From positions 62,001 to 126,000 of the forward strand of contig DATFBM010000012.1 in the NCBI GenBank assembly GCA_035253825.1: a stretch of 64,000 bases of DNA. The letters run 5' to 3'. This DNA comes from JACCTH01 sp035253825. Its GTDB lineage: Bacteria; Actinomycetota; Acidimicrobiia; Spongiisociales; ZC4RG35. The number at the start of each line of letters is the position of its first letter. Position 1 is the first letter of the stretch. The translations under genes and the position numbers were made by a program. The notes beneath the pieces were generated by a model that searched no databases, was not told the DNA's origin, and saw nothing but the letters and a program-made list of their open reading frames with translations. Below are positions 34,019-42,851 of the stretch, piece after piece.

Positions 34019-34501
34019 GGCCGCTGCCGATCGTAACTCTGCCAGGCGGCAACCCCCTCAGTGAACACACGTCTAGAACTGATGGACCTTGGTTACATCT
34101 CGGGTTCTCCGATTCGGACAGGGGAACCGAAGGCACCCCGCAACCCGAAGTAGCGAACTGCTAACGCGCTTTGATCCCGGCCGATCGCAAGGCGACGACA
34201 AAGCCGTCCTGGACGATCTCGCCGAGGAGAGCCCGGTCCGAGCACCATTAGACAAGCGACCAACCAAGGACAATGTTGTTGGTGAAGCTGCCGCAAAGCG
34301 CGCCCACGTCCCCCTCGGTCACGGCCCTCACCAGCTCAACCTCGTTCATCGACACGTTGTCGGTCCCGGCGGTCCAAAAGGAGGTCATAGGTGAGACGAA
34401 AGCCCTGGTAGACACGGCGCGAGGTACGCAAAGGGACCCGCAGAAGAATGCTTCTGAATGGTAGAAGCCCCGGCCAGCAGATCGCTGGCCAGGGCTTTCA
34501 G
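34019..34501. other. Intergenic region upstream of the cyclase-like gene
   Basis: 483 bp with no supported gene. Open frames on both strands have proline/serine/arginine-rich translations. It contains a small CAGAAG/CTTCTG hairpin (34441-34456) and the tRNA terminator-like stem (34465-34497). Confidence 0.55.
34465..34497 (-). terminator. Hairpin downstream of tRNA-fMet
   Basis: A 14-bp stem with one mismatch (AAGCCCCGGCCAGC with GCTGGCCAGGGCTT) and a 5-nt loop, just past the tRNA 3' end. It lacks a clear T-run on the minus strand, so its strength is uncertain. Confidence 0.5.
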
Positions 34502-34575
<74 letters not shown>

Positions 34576-34657
34576 GTGTGTGACCCATTTTAGATCCTTC
34601 AATCGTCAATGGACAAGGCGGCTTCAGGCTTGCTCGAACCTGCTTGGGCTTCACCGG

Positions 34658-34982
34658 TCACGCGTCCTGGGCAGCGCGGCGTTGCCGGCGGGCAACGAGG
34701 CGGTCAGAGCCTCGCCGATGAGAGGCAGCACCTCTCGCCGACGGTCGTGTCAGTTGGGTTGAGATCGATATCCAGTTCTGATTGACATAGATGGGATGAG
34801 GCAGAAACCGGTTGACGGCGGTGTGATCGGGCTCGGAGACTGACCCCGCCAGAACCTTCCCCTTCCCGACCCGATGTTCACCCGGAAGAACCCGGGCCGA
34901 TACGTCGGCGTCGGGCCAGGTCTGGCGGATGAGGTCGATTATCGCCTGATGGTCCGGGTCCAGCGGCGGGCTCGTTGCTCAT
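34658..34982 (-). pseudogene. Probable gene remnant without an intact start
   Basis: On the minus strand a stop-free frame (34658-34978) reads DPDHQAIIDLIRQTWPDADV, then VLPGEHRVGKGKVLAGS and HTAVNRFLPHPIYVNQNW, which looks like real protein rather than shadow. The only good start, ATG 34982 behind GGCGAGAG, is in another frame, so one frameshift near 34970 would be needed. No family is recognised. The rest of the gap 34576-35090 shows nothing. Confidence 0.35.
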
Positions 34983-35090
34983 CTCTCGCCCGCCCCGAAC
35001 ATGAAGCAGTTCATGGCCATACCCCCTGAGCGGCTCTTGAGTACCCGCAGCGGGCCTTAGGCCGGGTCCCGGAGGCGCCGATGTAGAGCT

Positions 35091-36551
35091 GTGACCATGG
35101 ATCCGTCGCGTCGCAGCCCTTCTGGGGTCTGGCTGGCCGGTGCGTTACTGGCCGGGCTGCTGGCACTCGGGGCCATTGTCGGTGCCATGGCCCACCAGCG
35201 CTCGGTCGATCGTCCGGTCGGCGAGGGCGAGCTGTTCGTCACCGATGCCGCTCTGGCCCGGGCCGAGCTCGAATCCAATCCCGCCGATGCCGACCTGGCT
35301 GTGCGCCGGGTGCGAAATCTCTTGGCCATCGAGGCCGTGGCCCTGGTGGGCAGCGATGGTGTAATCGAGGCTTCCAGCTCCCCCAATCAAGAGGGATCTC
35401 AGCTTCAGAACGGTCTCCTCCAATACGGGTTGAGCAGCGGCTTTTTCGCCGCCGTCGCCACCTCGATCGACGACGAAATACTGATCGACGGCGTCAGCGA
35501 ATGGAATGACGGCGAGATCCTCTATCAGGTGCTGCAACCGCTCGCCGGGGGCAAGGGCTTGCTCCTCTATTACGACGTCTCTGAGCTCCTGGCGCGCCGA
35601 GCTCGGGAACAGGGCATCCAGCCGCTCACGATGCAGCTGGTGGGGGTCGGGTCCTTCTTTGTCATCGCCGGCATCCTGCTCCTGATCGCCCGCTCGGCGG
35701 TGGCTCGTCGTATTCGGGAGATGGTGATCGAGTCGGAATTCCTCCGCCAGCAGTCGGCCGAATTGGAGGAACACAACCGCCAGCTGGCCGCCGCCCGGGC
35801 AGAGGCCGAGCGAGCGCTAGCCCTGGCAGAGGAGAAGAACCGGATCCGGGCCGAGTTCGTCCTCATGATCAATCACGAGCTGCGCACTCCACTCACCAGC
35901 CTGGTCACCGGAGCTGAGCTCCTCAGTCAGCTCGGGCTCCCCGAGGCCGATCGAACCCAACTCCTCTCCCACATGGTCGCCGATGGAAAGCGGCTTCAGG
36001 AAATGATCGCCCAGATGCTGACGGTGGCTCGGATCGAGAACCGGGGACTAAATTTCACCTTGCGCGACATCCCCTTCGCCGACGTGTTGGCCGACCTCTC
36101 GGAGAAACATCCTCGCCTTCGCATCCAGCATCGACCGGGCGGGATCGATCCTCGTTCCGTGTACGTGCGAACCGACCCCATGACCCTGTCACAGCTGGTT
36201 GCCTCCCTAGCCGACAATGCCCTTTCCCACGGTGCCACCCGAGTCGACCTGGTGTGGCAGGAGACCCTTCCCTTCCAAGCCATGCACGAGGTCGGTCAGA
36301 GGCCAGACCCGGCTCTCTTCTTGCTGGTGATTGACGACGGGCCCGGCATCGATCCTGCCTTCCTCCCCCGGGCGTTCGAGAAGTTCGAAAAGCACAGCCA
36401 CAGCGCCGGGACCGGTCTCGGCCTCTACATCGCCCGGATGATGGTCGACGCCTTGGCCGGCTCGCTATCGGTCCACAGCTCCCATCACGGGACGACCATG
36501 GCGATCGGAGTGCCAATCGGGCGCCGCCTACTCGTGGAGAGCGCAGCGTGA
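35091..36551 (+). CDS. Membrane sensor histidine kinase
   Basis: 486 residues (GTG 35091; ATG 35097 is an alternative). TM1 about 13-34, extracytoplasmic sensor about 35-180, TM2 about 182-202, no HAMP, then a coiled coil (220-250), HisKA with H262 in INHELRTPLTSLVTGAELL, and HATPase motifs DNALSHGATR, DDGPGID and GTGLGLYIARMMVDAL. There is no response regulator beside it, so it is an orphan kinase. The next gene overlaps by 4 bp and encodes a cupredoxin lipoprotein, which suggests a copper- or redox-related signal. Confidence 0.88.
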   Translation: MTMDPSRRSPSGVWLAGALLAGLLALGAIVGAMAHQRSVDRPVGEGELFVTDAALARAELESNPADADLAVRRVRNLLAIEAVALVGSDGVIEASSSPNQEGSQLQNGLLQYGLSSGFFAAVATSIDDEILIDGVSEWNDGEILYQVLQPLAGGKGLLLYYDVSELLARRAREQGIQPLTMQLVGVGSFFVIAGILLLIARSAVARRIREMVIESEFLRQQSAELEEHNRQLAAARAEAERALALAEEKNRIRAEFVLMINHELRTPLTSLVTGAELLSQLGLPEADRTQLLSHMVADGKRLQEMIAQMLTVARIENRGLNFTLRDIPFADVLADLSEKHPRLRIQHRPGGIDPRSVYVRTDPMTLSQLVASLADNALSHGATRVDLVWQETLPFQAMHEVGQRPDPALFLLVIDDGPGIDPAFLPRAFEKFEKHSHSAGTGLGLYIARMMVDALAGSLSVHSSHHGTTMAIGVPIGRRLLVESAA

Positions 36552-36928
36552 GAAAGCTCGGACTGTTGGTGGTGGCAGCGCTGGTCTTGGGCTGTGGGGG
36601 CCGGTTCGAAGCTCAACGGGGAACAATGGAAATCGCTCTCGACGAGTTCTACATCGAGCCGGAAACACCACTCGTCGGGGCCGGCTCGATCGACTTCGAG
36701 CTCCAGAACGAGGGCGAGATCCCTCACACTCTCGTCGTGGCTACCAACGACGGCACCGTGCTGGCGGCTTCGGACGCGGTTCAGCCCCTATCCCAGCAGA
36801 CTTTGACGGTACGCCTCCAGCCCGGTACCTACCAGCTCACCTGTCGGATCGTCTTTCGGGGAGACGACGGCCTTCTGGTCGATCATTACCAGGAGGGGAT
36901 GGGCACCATTCTCACGGTCGAGCCCTAG
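36548..36928 (+). CDS. Cupredoxin-like lipoprotein
   Basis: 126 residues; GTG start inside the GTGA overlap with the kinase stop. Lipobox LVLGCGG (Cys near 16). A single plastocyanin-like domain with candidate type-1 copper ligands: His in GEIPHTLVV, Cys in YQLTCRIV, His and Met in VDHYQEGMGT. Translational coupling to the kinase suggests a role in the same signal pathway or shared regulation. It is followed 7 bp later by the first copy of the 52-bp repeat. Confidence 0.8.
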   Translation: MRKLGLLVVAALVLGCGGRFEAQRGTMEIALDEFYIEPETPLVGAGSIDFELQNEGEIPHTLVVATNDGTVLAASDAVQPLSQQTLTVRLQPGTYQLTCRIVFRGDDGLLVDHYQEGMGTILTVEP

Positions 36929-36935
36929 AGGCCGC

Positions 36936-36987
36936 CGTTCTATGGGCCGGTATACGCGCTGAGCGCGGCTACCAACCCTGGGTTCGC
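36936..36987 (+). repeat. 52-bp dispersed 3'-UTR repeat, copy A
   Basis: Read in the direction of the upstream gene it starts CGTTCTATGGGCCGG and contains two small hairpins: CGCGCTGAGCGCG and AACCCTGGGTT. It aligns without gaps over 52 bp with copies at 52344-52395 and 58292-58343 (both reverse). It sits 7 nt after the cupredoxin stop codon. Confidence 0.75.
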
Positions 36988-36989
36988 AA

Positions 36990-39866
36990 TTAGGTGAGGG
37001 TAGGGGTGGCGCGAGCCTCGCCGCCTCCAGCGCTGAGAGCGAGGGCTTGTTCGATGAGATCGGCCGCGGTGTCGACCAGTCGCTGATATTCGGCGAGGTC
37101 CCCGGCTCGCAGGGCCTGGTCGGCCTCGGCCAGGGCATCGTTGGCCTGCTGGAGCAGCTCCGCCACGTCGGTGGGTGGTGGTTCCTCCCCAATGTCGCCG
37201 GCGTCCTCGCCAAAGATGGCGGCCAGCGCCCCTCCGAGGGTGGTCGACCATTCGATCCGATCCTCGAACAACACGATGACCCGTTCGAACTCGGGGATTC
37301 CTCCCCCGGTGGCCTCGAGAAATATCGACTGCGCATAGAGCAGCGAATCGCCGATCGGGAGAACCAGAACATCGCCTTGCAGCACTCGCGACCCCCGACT
37401 CCGCCAGAGACTGAACTGAGCGGAGATATTGGGATCGGATTCGATCCGCAGCCCCACCTGTTCGATCCCCGTTACCTGCGATCCCGACGCCATCCGATAG
37501 TCGATCAGCCTTCCGTAGTCGGTGGGGTCGCTGCCCACCAATAGGAAGCTCACCAGGTTGGGACGGTCGCGGGGGGCAAAGGCCTGGATCCCCACGAAAG
37601 AAAGTTCGTTGTCGACCCGGAGCATCGTGTAATAGGGCAAAGCCTCGGTGACGAGTTGCGGCCTCCCCGTCACCGCCGAGATCCCGTCTCCCACCAGCTC
37701 CTGAGCGCGCACCGGGGCTTCGTCCTCGTCGAAAGCCCCGGACTGCGGGATCGCCCATGCGTCGAGTTCGTTGAAGAAGGTGGGGACGTCGGTGACGTGA
37801 TAGTCGCGGTAGACCTCCGACTGCACGGTGAAGAGATCCATCGGGTAGCGCAGGTGGCTCCGCAAGCCCTCGGGCATGGCGCTCATTTCGGCGAACAACG
37901 CCGGAAAGGCGGAACGCCACGCGGCCAAGATCGGGTCATTCTCATCGACCACATAGAAAGTGACGGTTCCGTCGTAGGCGTCGACCACCGCCTTCACCGA
38001 GTTGCGGATGTAGTTAACCCCCGCACGTATCCCGGTCCCCTGAGGCAGGCGACGGCGGTCGAGGTTGCTGAGCGGAGTGGAGTAGGGATAGTTGCCGGTG
38101 TAGGTGTACATGTCGATCACCCAGCTGATGCGGCCGTTGCTCACCACCGGATAGGGGTCGGAATCGGAAGCGAGGAAGGGGGCGACCTTGGCAACGATGC
38201 TGTCGATATCGCGCTCGGGCAGAATCCGGGAGTCGGGCCTGATCTGATCGGAGATGACGATGTTGAGATCGCGGTGGCGAAGGGCAAAGGCCAGTCGCCG
38301 CCAGATGTTGGATAACTGCACGCCCCCCTGACCCGCATAGTCGGTCGAAGCGAAGGTGTTGGCACCGGTCGGGTAGTCGATCTCCCCGGTTTGGTTGCGA
38401 ACGATGACCGGATCGGGGGCGGTGAAGTCAAGCTCGCCGAAATAGATCCGGGGCTGTTCGATCTCCAATGCTTCGGTGGCGCTTTCGGGGGGAAGCTCGC
38501 TCACCAGGTAGCGGGGAGCACCGGCCTGGCCCACCCGGGCGGCGTAACTCGCCACCAACCCGAAGCCGTGGGTGTAGCTGAGCCGACGAACCTGCCAGTT
38601 GTCCTCGTCGATCGCACCCGACTCGAGCTCCCGCACCGAGAGCATGACCTGGGTCAGCTCACCATCGATCAGATAGCGGTCGGAGTCGACGTTCTGCAAG
38701 CGGTAGTACTCACGGAATTCCTGGGGCGAATAGGAGTTGGTGAGCACATCTGGGTCCCACAGGCGAAGGTTGTCAAGCAGGGCCTGAGCCTCGGTCAACT
38801 CCCCCGGTTCAATGCTGTCGTCGGCCGCGAACGGTTGCACCTCGACTTCGTCGACTCCGAAGGCCTGCCGGGTGAATGCGATGTTGCGCTCGATGTAAGG
38901 GCCTTGGCGCACGATCGGGTTGGGAACCACCCGCAAGTTCTCGATCACCGCCGGGTAGATGACCCCGGCTCCCACCGCCACCACGATCCAAGACGCGCCA
39001 GCTACCACCGGGAGGGTCCATCCCTTGCGCCAGATGTTGACGATGAGGATGAAGGCGGTGACGAGAGAAACCGCCAGGAGCAGGTGCAGAGCGGGAAGAC
39101 GGGCAAAGACGTCGGTGTAGCCGGCGCCGAAGAAGGTGTCGCTCCGATCGGAGTAGAGGAGCCGGTAGGCGTCGATCCGATAGAGCCCCGCCCGCAACAA
39201 CGCCAGGCCGGCCAGGAGGAGGGAGACCTGTACTTTTGCCCCGCGCGAGAAGAAGGACTCTCCTCCTCGCCGGATTCGCAAGGCTCCGTTGACATAGTGC
39301 GCCCCTGCCACGGCCAGAGTCGTCACCAGGAACAGATTGAAGCCCCAAACGAGGAGGTCACGGATTAGCGGGAGGCGAAAGACGTAGAAGCCGAGGTCGT
39401 TACCAAAGAGCGGGTCGGCGATTCCGAATCCAACCTGGTTGAGGAAGAGAAATATGCGATCGGTCCAGCCGCCGGCTCCGCCTCCGATTAGAAGAGCGAG
39501 CACGATCGAGCCCACCAACCGGACCGCCGGTAACCGCTGATCGAGCCATTGCCGGACCTGAGCCAGCATCTCGTCTTCCTCGCTACCGGGAGCACCGAGG
39601 TGACGCATCGCCGAACGATCGGCCAGGCTCAGGTTGCCAAATATGAAAAGAAAAGAGATGGCGACAAAGCCAACGATGAGGGCTACGTGAACCAGTTGCC
39701 GGGTCCACCAGATTCCGGCGTAGCCGACCGACTCGAACCAAAGCAGATCGGTCCAGAGGCCCGCTAAGCCCGAGGCCGCCAGGTAGATAAAAAAGGCCCC
39801 GACCAGATAGGGGAGAAACCGCCGCCGGGCGCGGGTGCGACCTGCCGGTGGATTCCTCATGAACAT
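36990..39866 (-). CDS. UPF0182 (COG1615) membrane protein
   Basis: 958 residues from ATG 39866 (MFMRNPPAG); the frame is open to 40034 but the extra part is low-quality. About seven TM helices in the first 330 residues (starting FLPYLVGAFFIYLAASGLAG), then a large extracytoplasmic domain with the family blocks AFTRQAFGVDEV, LRLWDPDVL, QNVDSDRYLI, LSYTHGFGLVAS, VYTYTGNYPYSTP-type YTYTGNYPY and YIRNSVKAVVDAYDG. The acidic C-terminus (DVAELLQQANDALAEADQAL) is also typical. The role is unknown; it is widespread in actinobacteria. It ends facing the cupredoxin gene across repeat copy A. Confidence 0.9.
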   Translation of the reverse strand: MFMRNPPAGRTRARRRFLPYLVGAFFIYLAASGLAGLWTDLLWFESVGYAGIWWTRQLVHVALIVGFVAISFLFIFGNLSLADRSAMRHLGAPGSEEDEMLAQVRQWLDQRLPAVRLVGSIVLALLIGGGAGGWTDRIFLFLNQVGFGIADPLFGNDLGFYVFRLPLIRDLLVWGFNLFLVTTLAVAGAHYVNGALRIRRGGESFFSRGAKVQVSLLLAGLALLRAGLYRIDAYRLLYSDRSDTFFGAGYTDVFARLPALHLLLAVSLVTAFILIVNIWRKGWTLPVVAGASWIVVAVGAGVIYPAVIENLRVVPNPIVRQGPYIERNIAFTRQAFGVDEVEVQPFAADDSIEPGELTEAQALLDNLRLWDPDVLTNSYSPQEFREYYRLQNVDSDRYLIDGELTQVMLSVRELESGAIDEDNWQVRRLSYTHGFGLVASYAARVGQAGAPRYLVSELPPESATEALEIEQPRIYFGELDFTAPDPVIVRNQTGEIDYPTGANTFASTDYAGQGGVQLSNIWRRLAFALRHRDLNIVISDQIRPDSRILPERDIDSIVAKVAPFLASDSDPYPVVSNGRISWVIDMYTYTGNYPYSTPLSNLDRRRLPQGTGIRAGVNYIRNSVKAVVDAYDGTVTFYVVDENDPILAAWRSAFPALFAEMSAMPEGLRSHLRYPMDLFTVQSEVYRDYHVTDVPTFFNELDAWAIPQSGAFDEDEAPVRAQELVGDGISAVTGRPQLVTEALPYYTMLRVDNELSFVGIQAFAPRDRPNLVSFLLVGSDPTDYGRLIDYRMASGSQVTGIEQVGLRIESDPNISAQFSLWRSRGSRVLQGDVLVLPIGDSLLYAQSIFLEATGGGIPEFERVIVLFEDRIEWSTTLGGALAAIFGEDAGDIGEEPPPTDVAELLQQANDALAEADQALRAGDLAEYQRLVDTAADLIEQALALSAGGGEARATPTLT

Positions 39867-39940
39867 TGGCGAAACCTTAGGTTGGCACCGGCCTGAACCC
39901 ACAGCCCCGCCGACCCCGAGCGGATCGCCGAGTCGCTCCT

Positions 39941-41731
39941 TTAGATCGCGGGAACCAGGGTGCAGGTGCAGCCTGGGTGAAGGGGCGGAAGGTGAACCGC
40001 TCCTTCCTCGGCTGCTTCCCGGCAGCGAAGACACCCCCGACCCCCGACCAACATGATCGCCTCCATCCCAGCCGACGCCAGGGAGCTGGCAAGTCCCGCG
40101 TGATAGGCCGACGAAGCCAGGTCGTTGACCCGGCGCTCGGCCTCGTCAGTTCGCCAAGCCCGGAACACGCGGGAGAGAGCGCTCGACCTTTCTCGGCCGC
40201 CGTCGTCTTCCGATCCCAGTACGGCGGTGATCTGTTCCACCAGGTCTCCTGCCATCCCGCTGGCTTCGTCTCGAGCCGGAGTGTGTGGGCGGGAAAAGGT
40301 GCGCCCGGCCAGTTCCTCGGCCGCCGAATGCCCCATCGAAAAGCTTTCGGCAAGGAGCACCACTAGTTCCGGCCGTAGGAATTGGGAGGCATCGTCGACG
40401 GTGGGACGCCAGGAACCCTCCGAGACCCTGATCCCTTCCAGGGCTTGGTTTTGCATCTCGGTGAGCTGGCGCTTGAGGTTGCGGAGCGCCCGGTTCGAAA
40501 CCGGGAGGACGAGTCGGCGTTGCAGCTCGAAGGGATCGGCCTCCGATTGCGCTCGCTTGCGGGCAGGGGGAGCCGGAGCTTCCTCGACCTTCTCCGCCTC
40601 TGCGGAAGCTGGCTGCTCCGTTGTGGGCTCGCCCCGCAACCTCGAGAAGATGGCACCGAGCTCGTCGACCGTCGTCGACTCGGCGGCCACGACCTCTTCC
40701 GGCTCGGTGGCTTCGGTAGGAGAATCCTCATCTGGCTCAGGGGCGGCGGCTTTTGCCGATTCGTTCGACCTCATGCGCTTGACATCTTCGACTACTTCAT
40801 CGAGGGCGCTCGAAGGGGCGGCGGCCTGCTTCTCCTTGCGCCGCGAAACCACTCGCACGGTCTCGCCCGGCTCCCAATCCGCTTTGTCGCTCCCGGGGGT
40901 GACGACCCGCAGGATTTGCTCGGCGGGCTGTTCCTCGGGGCCGGAGAGGCCGAGGCGGGTGCGTCGTTCATCGAGCTCGCCTTCCATCCGGGACAGCGAC
41001 GATCGGAGCGTTTCGAGTTCGGCTAAGAGCTCTTGCCGACGTTGCTCGAGGGCCCGGGCCCGTTCCTGGGATGCGTCGGCCTGACGACGAGCCGACTCGA
41101 CGATCTCGTCGTGGCGGGCAAGCGCTTCGGCGTGAACCCGCTCCGCCTCCATCCGTGCCAGCCGAGTGAGATCCTCCGACTCGCGACGAGCCGAGGCGGT
41201 CAAGCGATGTGCCTCTCGTTCCGCTTCGCCGAGAACGCTGAGCGAGTCGCGCTCAGCAGTCTCGGTGAGCCGTCGGGCCTCGGTCTGGGCCTGCTTCAGC
41301 AAGTCCTCTGAGGTCAGCCAGGCGTCAGATCGCAGGCGTTCGGCATCCTCTCGAGCCGAGCGCCTTTCGGCCTCGGCCTCGGCCATGGCCTCGGAGCGCC
41401 ACCTGGCGGCGTCGGCTGTCGCACGGTCACGCATTCCCTCTGCGGCATCGCGGGCTGCCTCGAGGACCGACGTGACCTCGATGCCAACCGCGGCGAACTC
41501 CGACTTGAGATCACGCTCGGCGAACTCGCCCAGCCGACCCGCCAAGCGATCGCGCTGGGCGACGAGATCGGCCACCTGCTGGGCGATCGCGGCGAGAAAT
41601 TCCTTGACCTCGCCGGGATCGAGGCCCCGAAAAGCGCTGCGAAAGCTCCGGCCGGTGATCTGATCCGGCGTCAGCTGTTCCATCAGGCGTTCAAGATAAC
41701 CGTATGGGTTTGACTTCGTTCTCCGCGCCAA
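39941..41731 (-). CDS. DivIVA-like coiled-coil protein with a C-terminal Cys/His (gp7/MuF-like) motif
   Basis: 596 residues (TTG 41731; ATG 41683, MEQLTPDQITG, gives the usual DivIVA start). The N-terminal DivIVA motif is TGRSFRSAFRGLDPGEVKEFL, then a long Ala/Glu/Arg coiled coil (about 80-270), an acidic disordered linker (300-400), and a helical C-terminal region. The last 35 residues are GCLRC...HLPPLHPGCTC with C567, C570, H580, H585, C588 and C590. That pattern matches the end of SPP1 gp7/Mu F-type phage head proteins and would bind zinc. The linkage of the two parts is unusual. Confidence 0.78.
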   Translation of the reverse strand: MARRTKSNPYGYLERLMEQLTPDQITGRSFRSAFRGLDPGEVKEFLAAIAQQVADLVAQRDRLAGRLGEFAERDLKSEFAAVGIEVTSVLEAARDAAEGMRDRATADAARWRSEAMAEAEAERRSAREDAERLRSDAWLTSEDLLKQAQTEARRLTETAERDSLSVLGEAEREAHRLTASARRESEDLTRLARMEAERVHAEALARHDEIVESARRQADASQERARALEQRRQELLAELETLRSSLSRMEGELDERRTRLGLSGPEEQPAEQILRVVTPGSDKADWEPGETVRVVSRRKEKQAAAPSSALDEVVEDVKRMRSNESAKAAAPEPDEDSPTEATEPEEVVAAESTTVDELGAIFSRLRGEPTTEQPASAEAEKVEEAPAPPARKRAQSEADPFELQRRLVLPVSNRALRNLKRQLTEMQNQALEGIRVSEGSWRPTVDDASQFLRPELVVLLAESFSMGHSAAEELAGRTFSRPHTPARDEASGMAGDLVEQITAVLGSEDDGGRERSSALSRVFRAWRTDEAERRVNDLASSAYHAGLASSLASAGMEAIMLVGGRGCLRCREAAEEGAVHLPPLHPGCTCTLVPAI

Positions 41732-41769
41732 ATCCCCTTATTGACGAGGGCTCTGGCTGATAAAAACCA

Positions 41770-42789
41770 CTAGAGGTTGGCGAGGGCGGCGAGTACCTCG
41801 TCAAGGGTGGCGACCGGTATCAGCTCGATTCCGTTGATGGGAGCGGTGAGGGCTTCGTCGTAATTGGAGGCGGGAACCAACATCACCTCGGCGCCGGCGG
41901 CCTCGGCGGCAACCACCTTCTGGCGTACGCCACCGATCCCACCGACGTTTCCATCGACGTCGATCGTCCCGGTGCCGGCGATCACATGCCCTGATGAAAG
42001 GCTTTCGGGGCCGAGCAACTCCATCACTGCCAGCGTGTACATCATCCCCGCCGATGGTCCCCCAATCAGTCCTGCGTCGATGTCGATGGGAAACGGGAAC
42101 TCAAATCGTGGCTCGAGGGCGGCGACGCTGATTCCAATCAGCGGCGCATTGGGATCGTCCTCCCGAGCCACGAGCTCAACCTGGGCGGTGAGATCCTGGT
42201 CATCGCGTTTGAGATCGAGCGTGATCAAGTCGCCGGGCTCGTTGTCAGAGATAGCGGTGCCAATGTCTTCCGGAAGGGAGACCGCTACTCCCTCGACCGC
42301 GACGATGACGTCGTCCACCCGCAGCACATCGATCGCCGGGGCGGTCTCGTCGACATCGGCAATGAGAACCCCTTCCGAAGTGGTGGCGACTTCATAGCCC
42401 AGGCGACGGAGGGCGAGAGTGATTGCAGTCTCCTTGGACAGGTCCATCGACGCCTGATTTCTGGTCACAAACTCTTCATCGGTTTCATCCGGGCGCCTTA
42501 CCGCCTCCCGCGCCACTAGATCGACCGTCGGATCGATGCCGGCGAGGAATGCCTCGATCGGGTTCACTTCCTGGCTCGAAACGGTGAGCATCAAGAGCTC
42601 TTCATTCGCTCGATAGGTCTCGACCTCGGAGGCCTTGATCGCTTCCAACGCGTCTCCGACCGGGCCCGGCGAGAACGCGTAGTAGGGCAACGTGATGTTC
42701 CATGCCCCGATCAGCAACCCGGCGATGACGAGAGCCAGACAGGCGACGACGATCGGCCAACGGCGGCGTTGGCGGGCGGTTTCATTCAT
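41770..42789 (-). CDS. Membrane-anchored PDZ-Lon (S16) protease, YlbL-like
   Basis: 339 residues. TM anchor 12-31, N-terminal LPYYAFSPGPVGD, PDZ domain about 125-210 (VLRVDDVIVAVEGVAV), and an S16 Lon-type catalytic domain with S246 in GGPSAGMMYTLAVMELL and K291 in GGVRQKVVAAEAAG. The Ser-Lys dyad is intact. Known YlbL-type proteins act in the cell envelope. The start codon lies inside the arm of a perfect 24-bp inverted repeat shared with the divergent bioY gene. Confidence 0.92.
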   Translation of the reverse strand: MNETARQRRRWPIVVACLALVIAGLLIGAWNITLPYYAFSPGPVGDALEAIKASEVETYRANEELLMLTVSSQEVNPIEAFLAGIDPTVDLVAREAVRRPDETDEEFVTRNQASMDLSKETAITLALRRLGYEVATTSEGVLIADVDETAPAIDVLRVDDVIVAVEGVAVSLPEDIGTAISDNEPGDLITLDLKRDDQDLTAQVELVAREDDPNAPLIGISVAALEPRFEFPFPIDIDAGLIGGPSAGMMYTLAVMELLGPESLSSGHVIAGTGTIDVDGNVGGIGGVRQKVVAAEAAGAEVMLVPASNYDEALTAPINGIELIPVATLDEVLAALANL

Positions 42790-42839
42790 TCTTGCGTAGA
42801 TTTCGGCACGTTTATGTGCCGAAATCTACGCAAGAATGA
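42786..42839. promoter_or_regulatory. Perfect 24-bp inverted repeat between PDZ-Lon protease and bioY
   Basis: Arms 42786-42809 and 42816-42839 are exact reverse complements, with a 6-nt loop (GTTTAT). Each arm reads TAGATTTCGGCAC toward the loop and AAGAATGA outward. The protease ATG is within the left arm, and a mirror ATG in the right arm opens a two-codon frame. No GC-rich stem plus T-run is present, so it is an operator or paired-promoter rather than a terminator. Confidence 0.6.
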
Positions 42840-42851
42840 TTTGATAGCGGG

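Noticed and set aside
38391..39368. A 325-codon plus-strand open frame
   Set aside because: Antisense shadow of the UPF0182 gene; no start signal and no recognisable domain.
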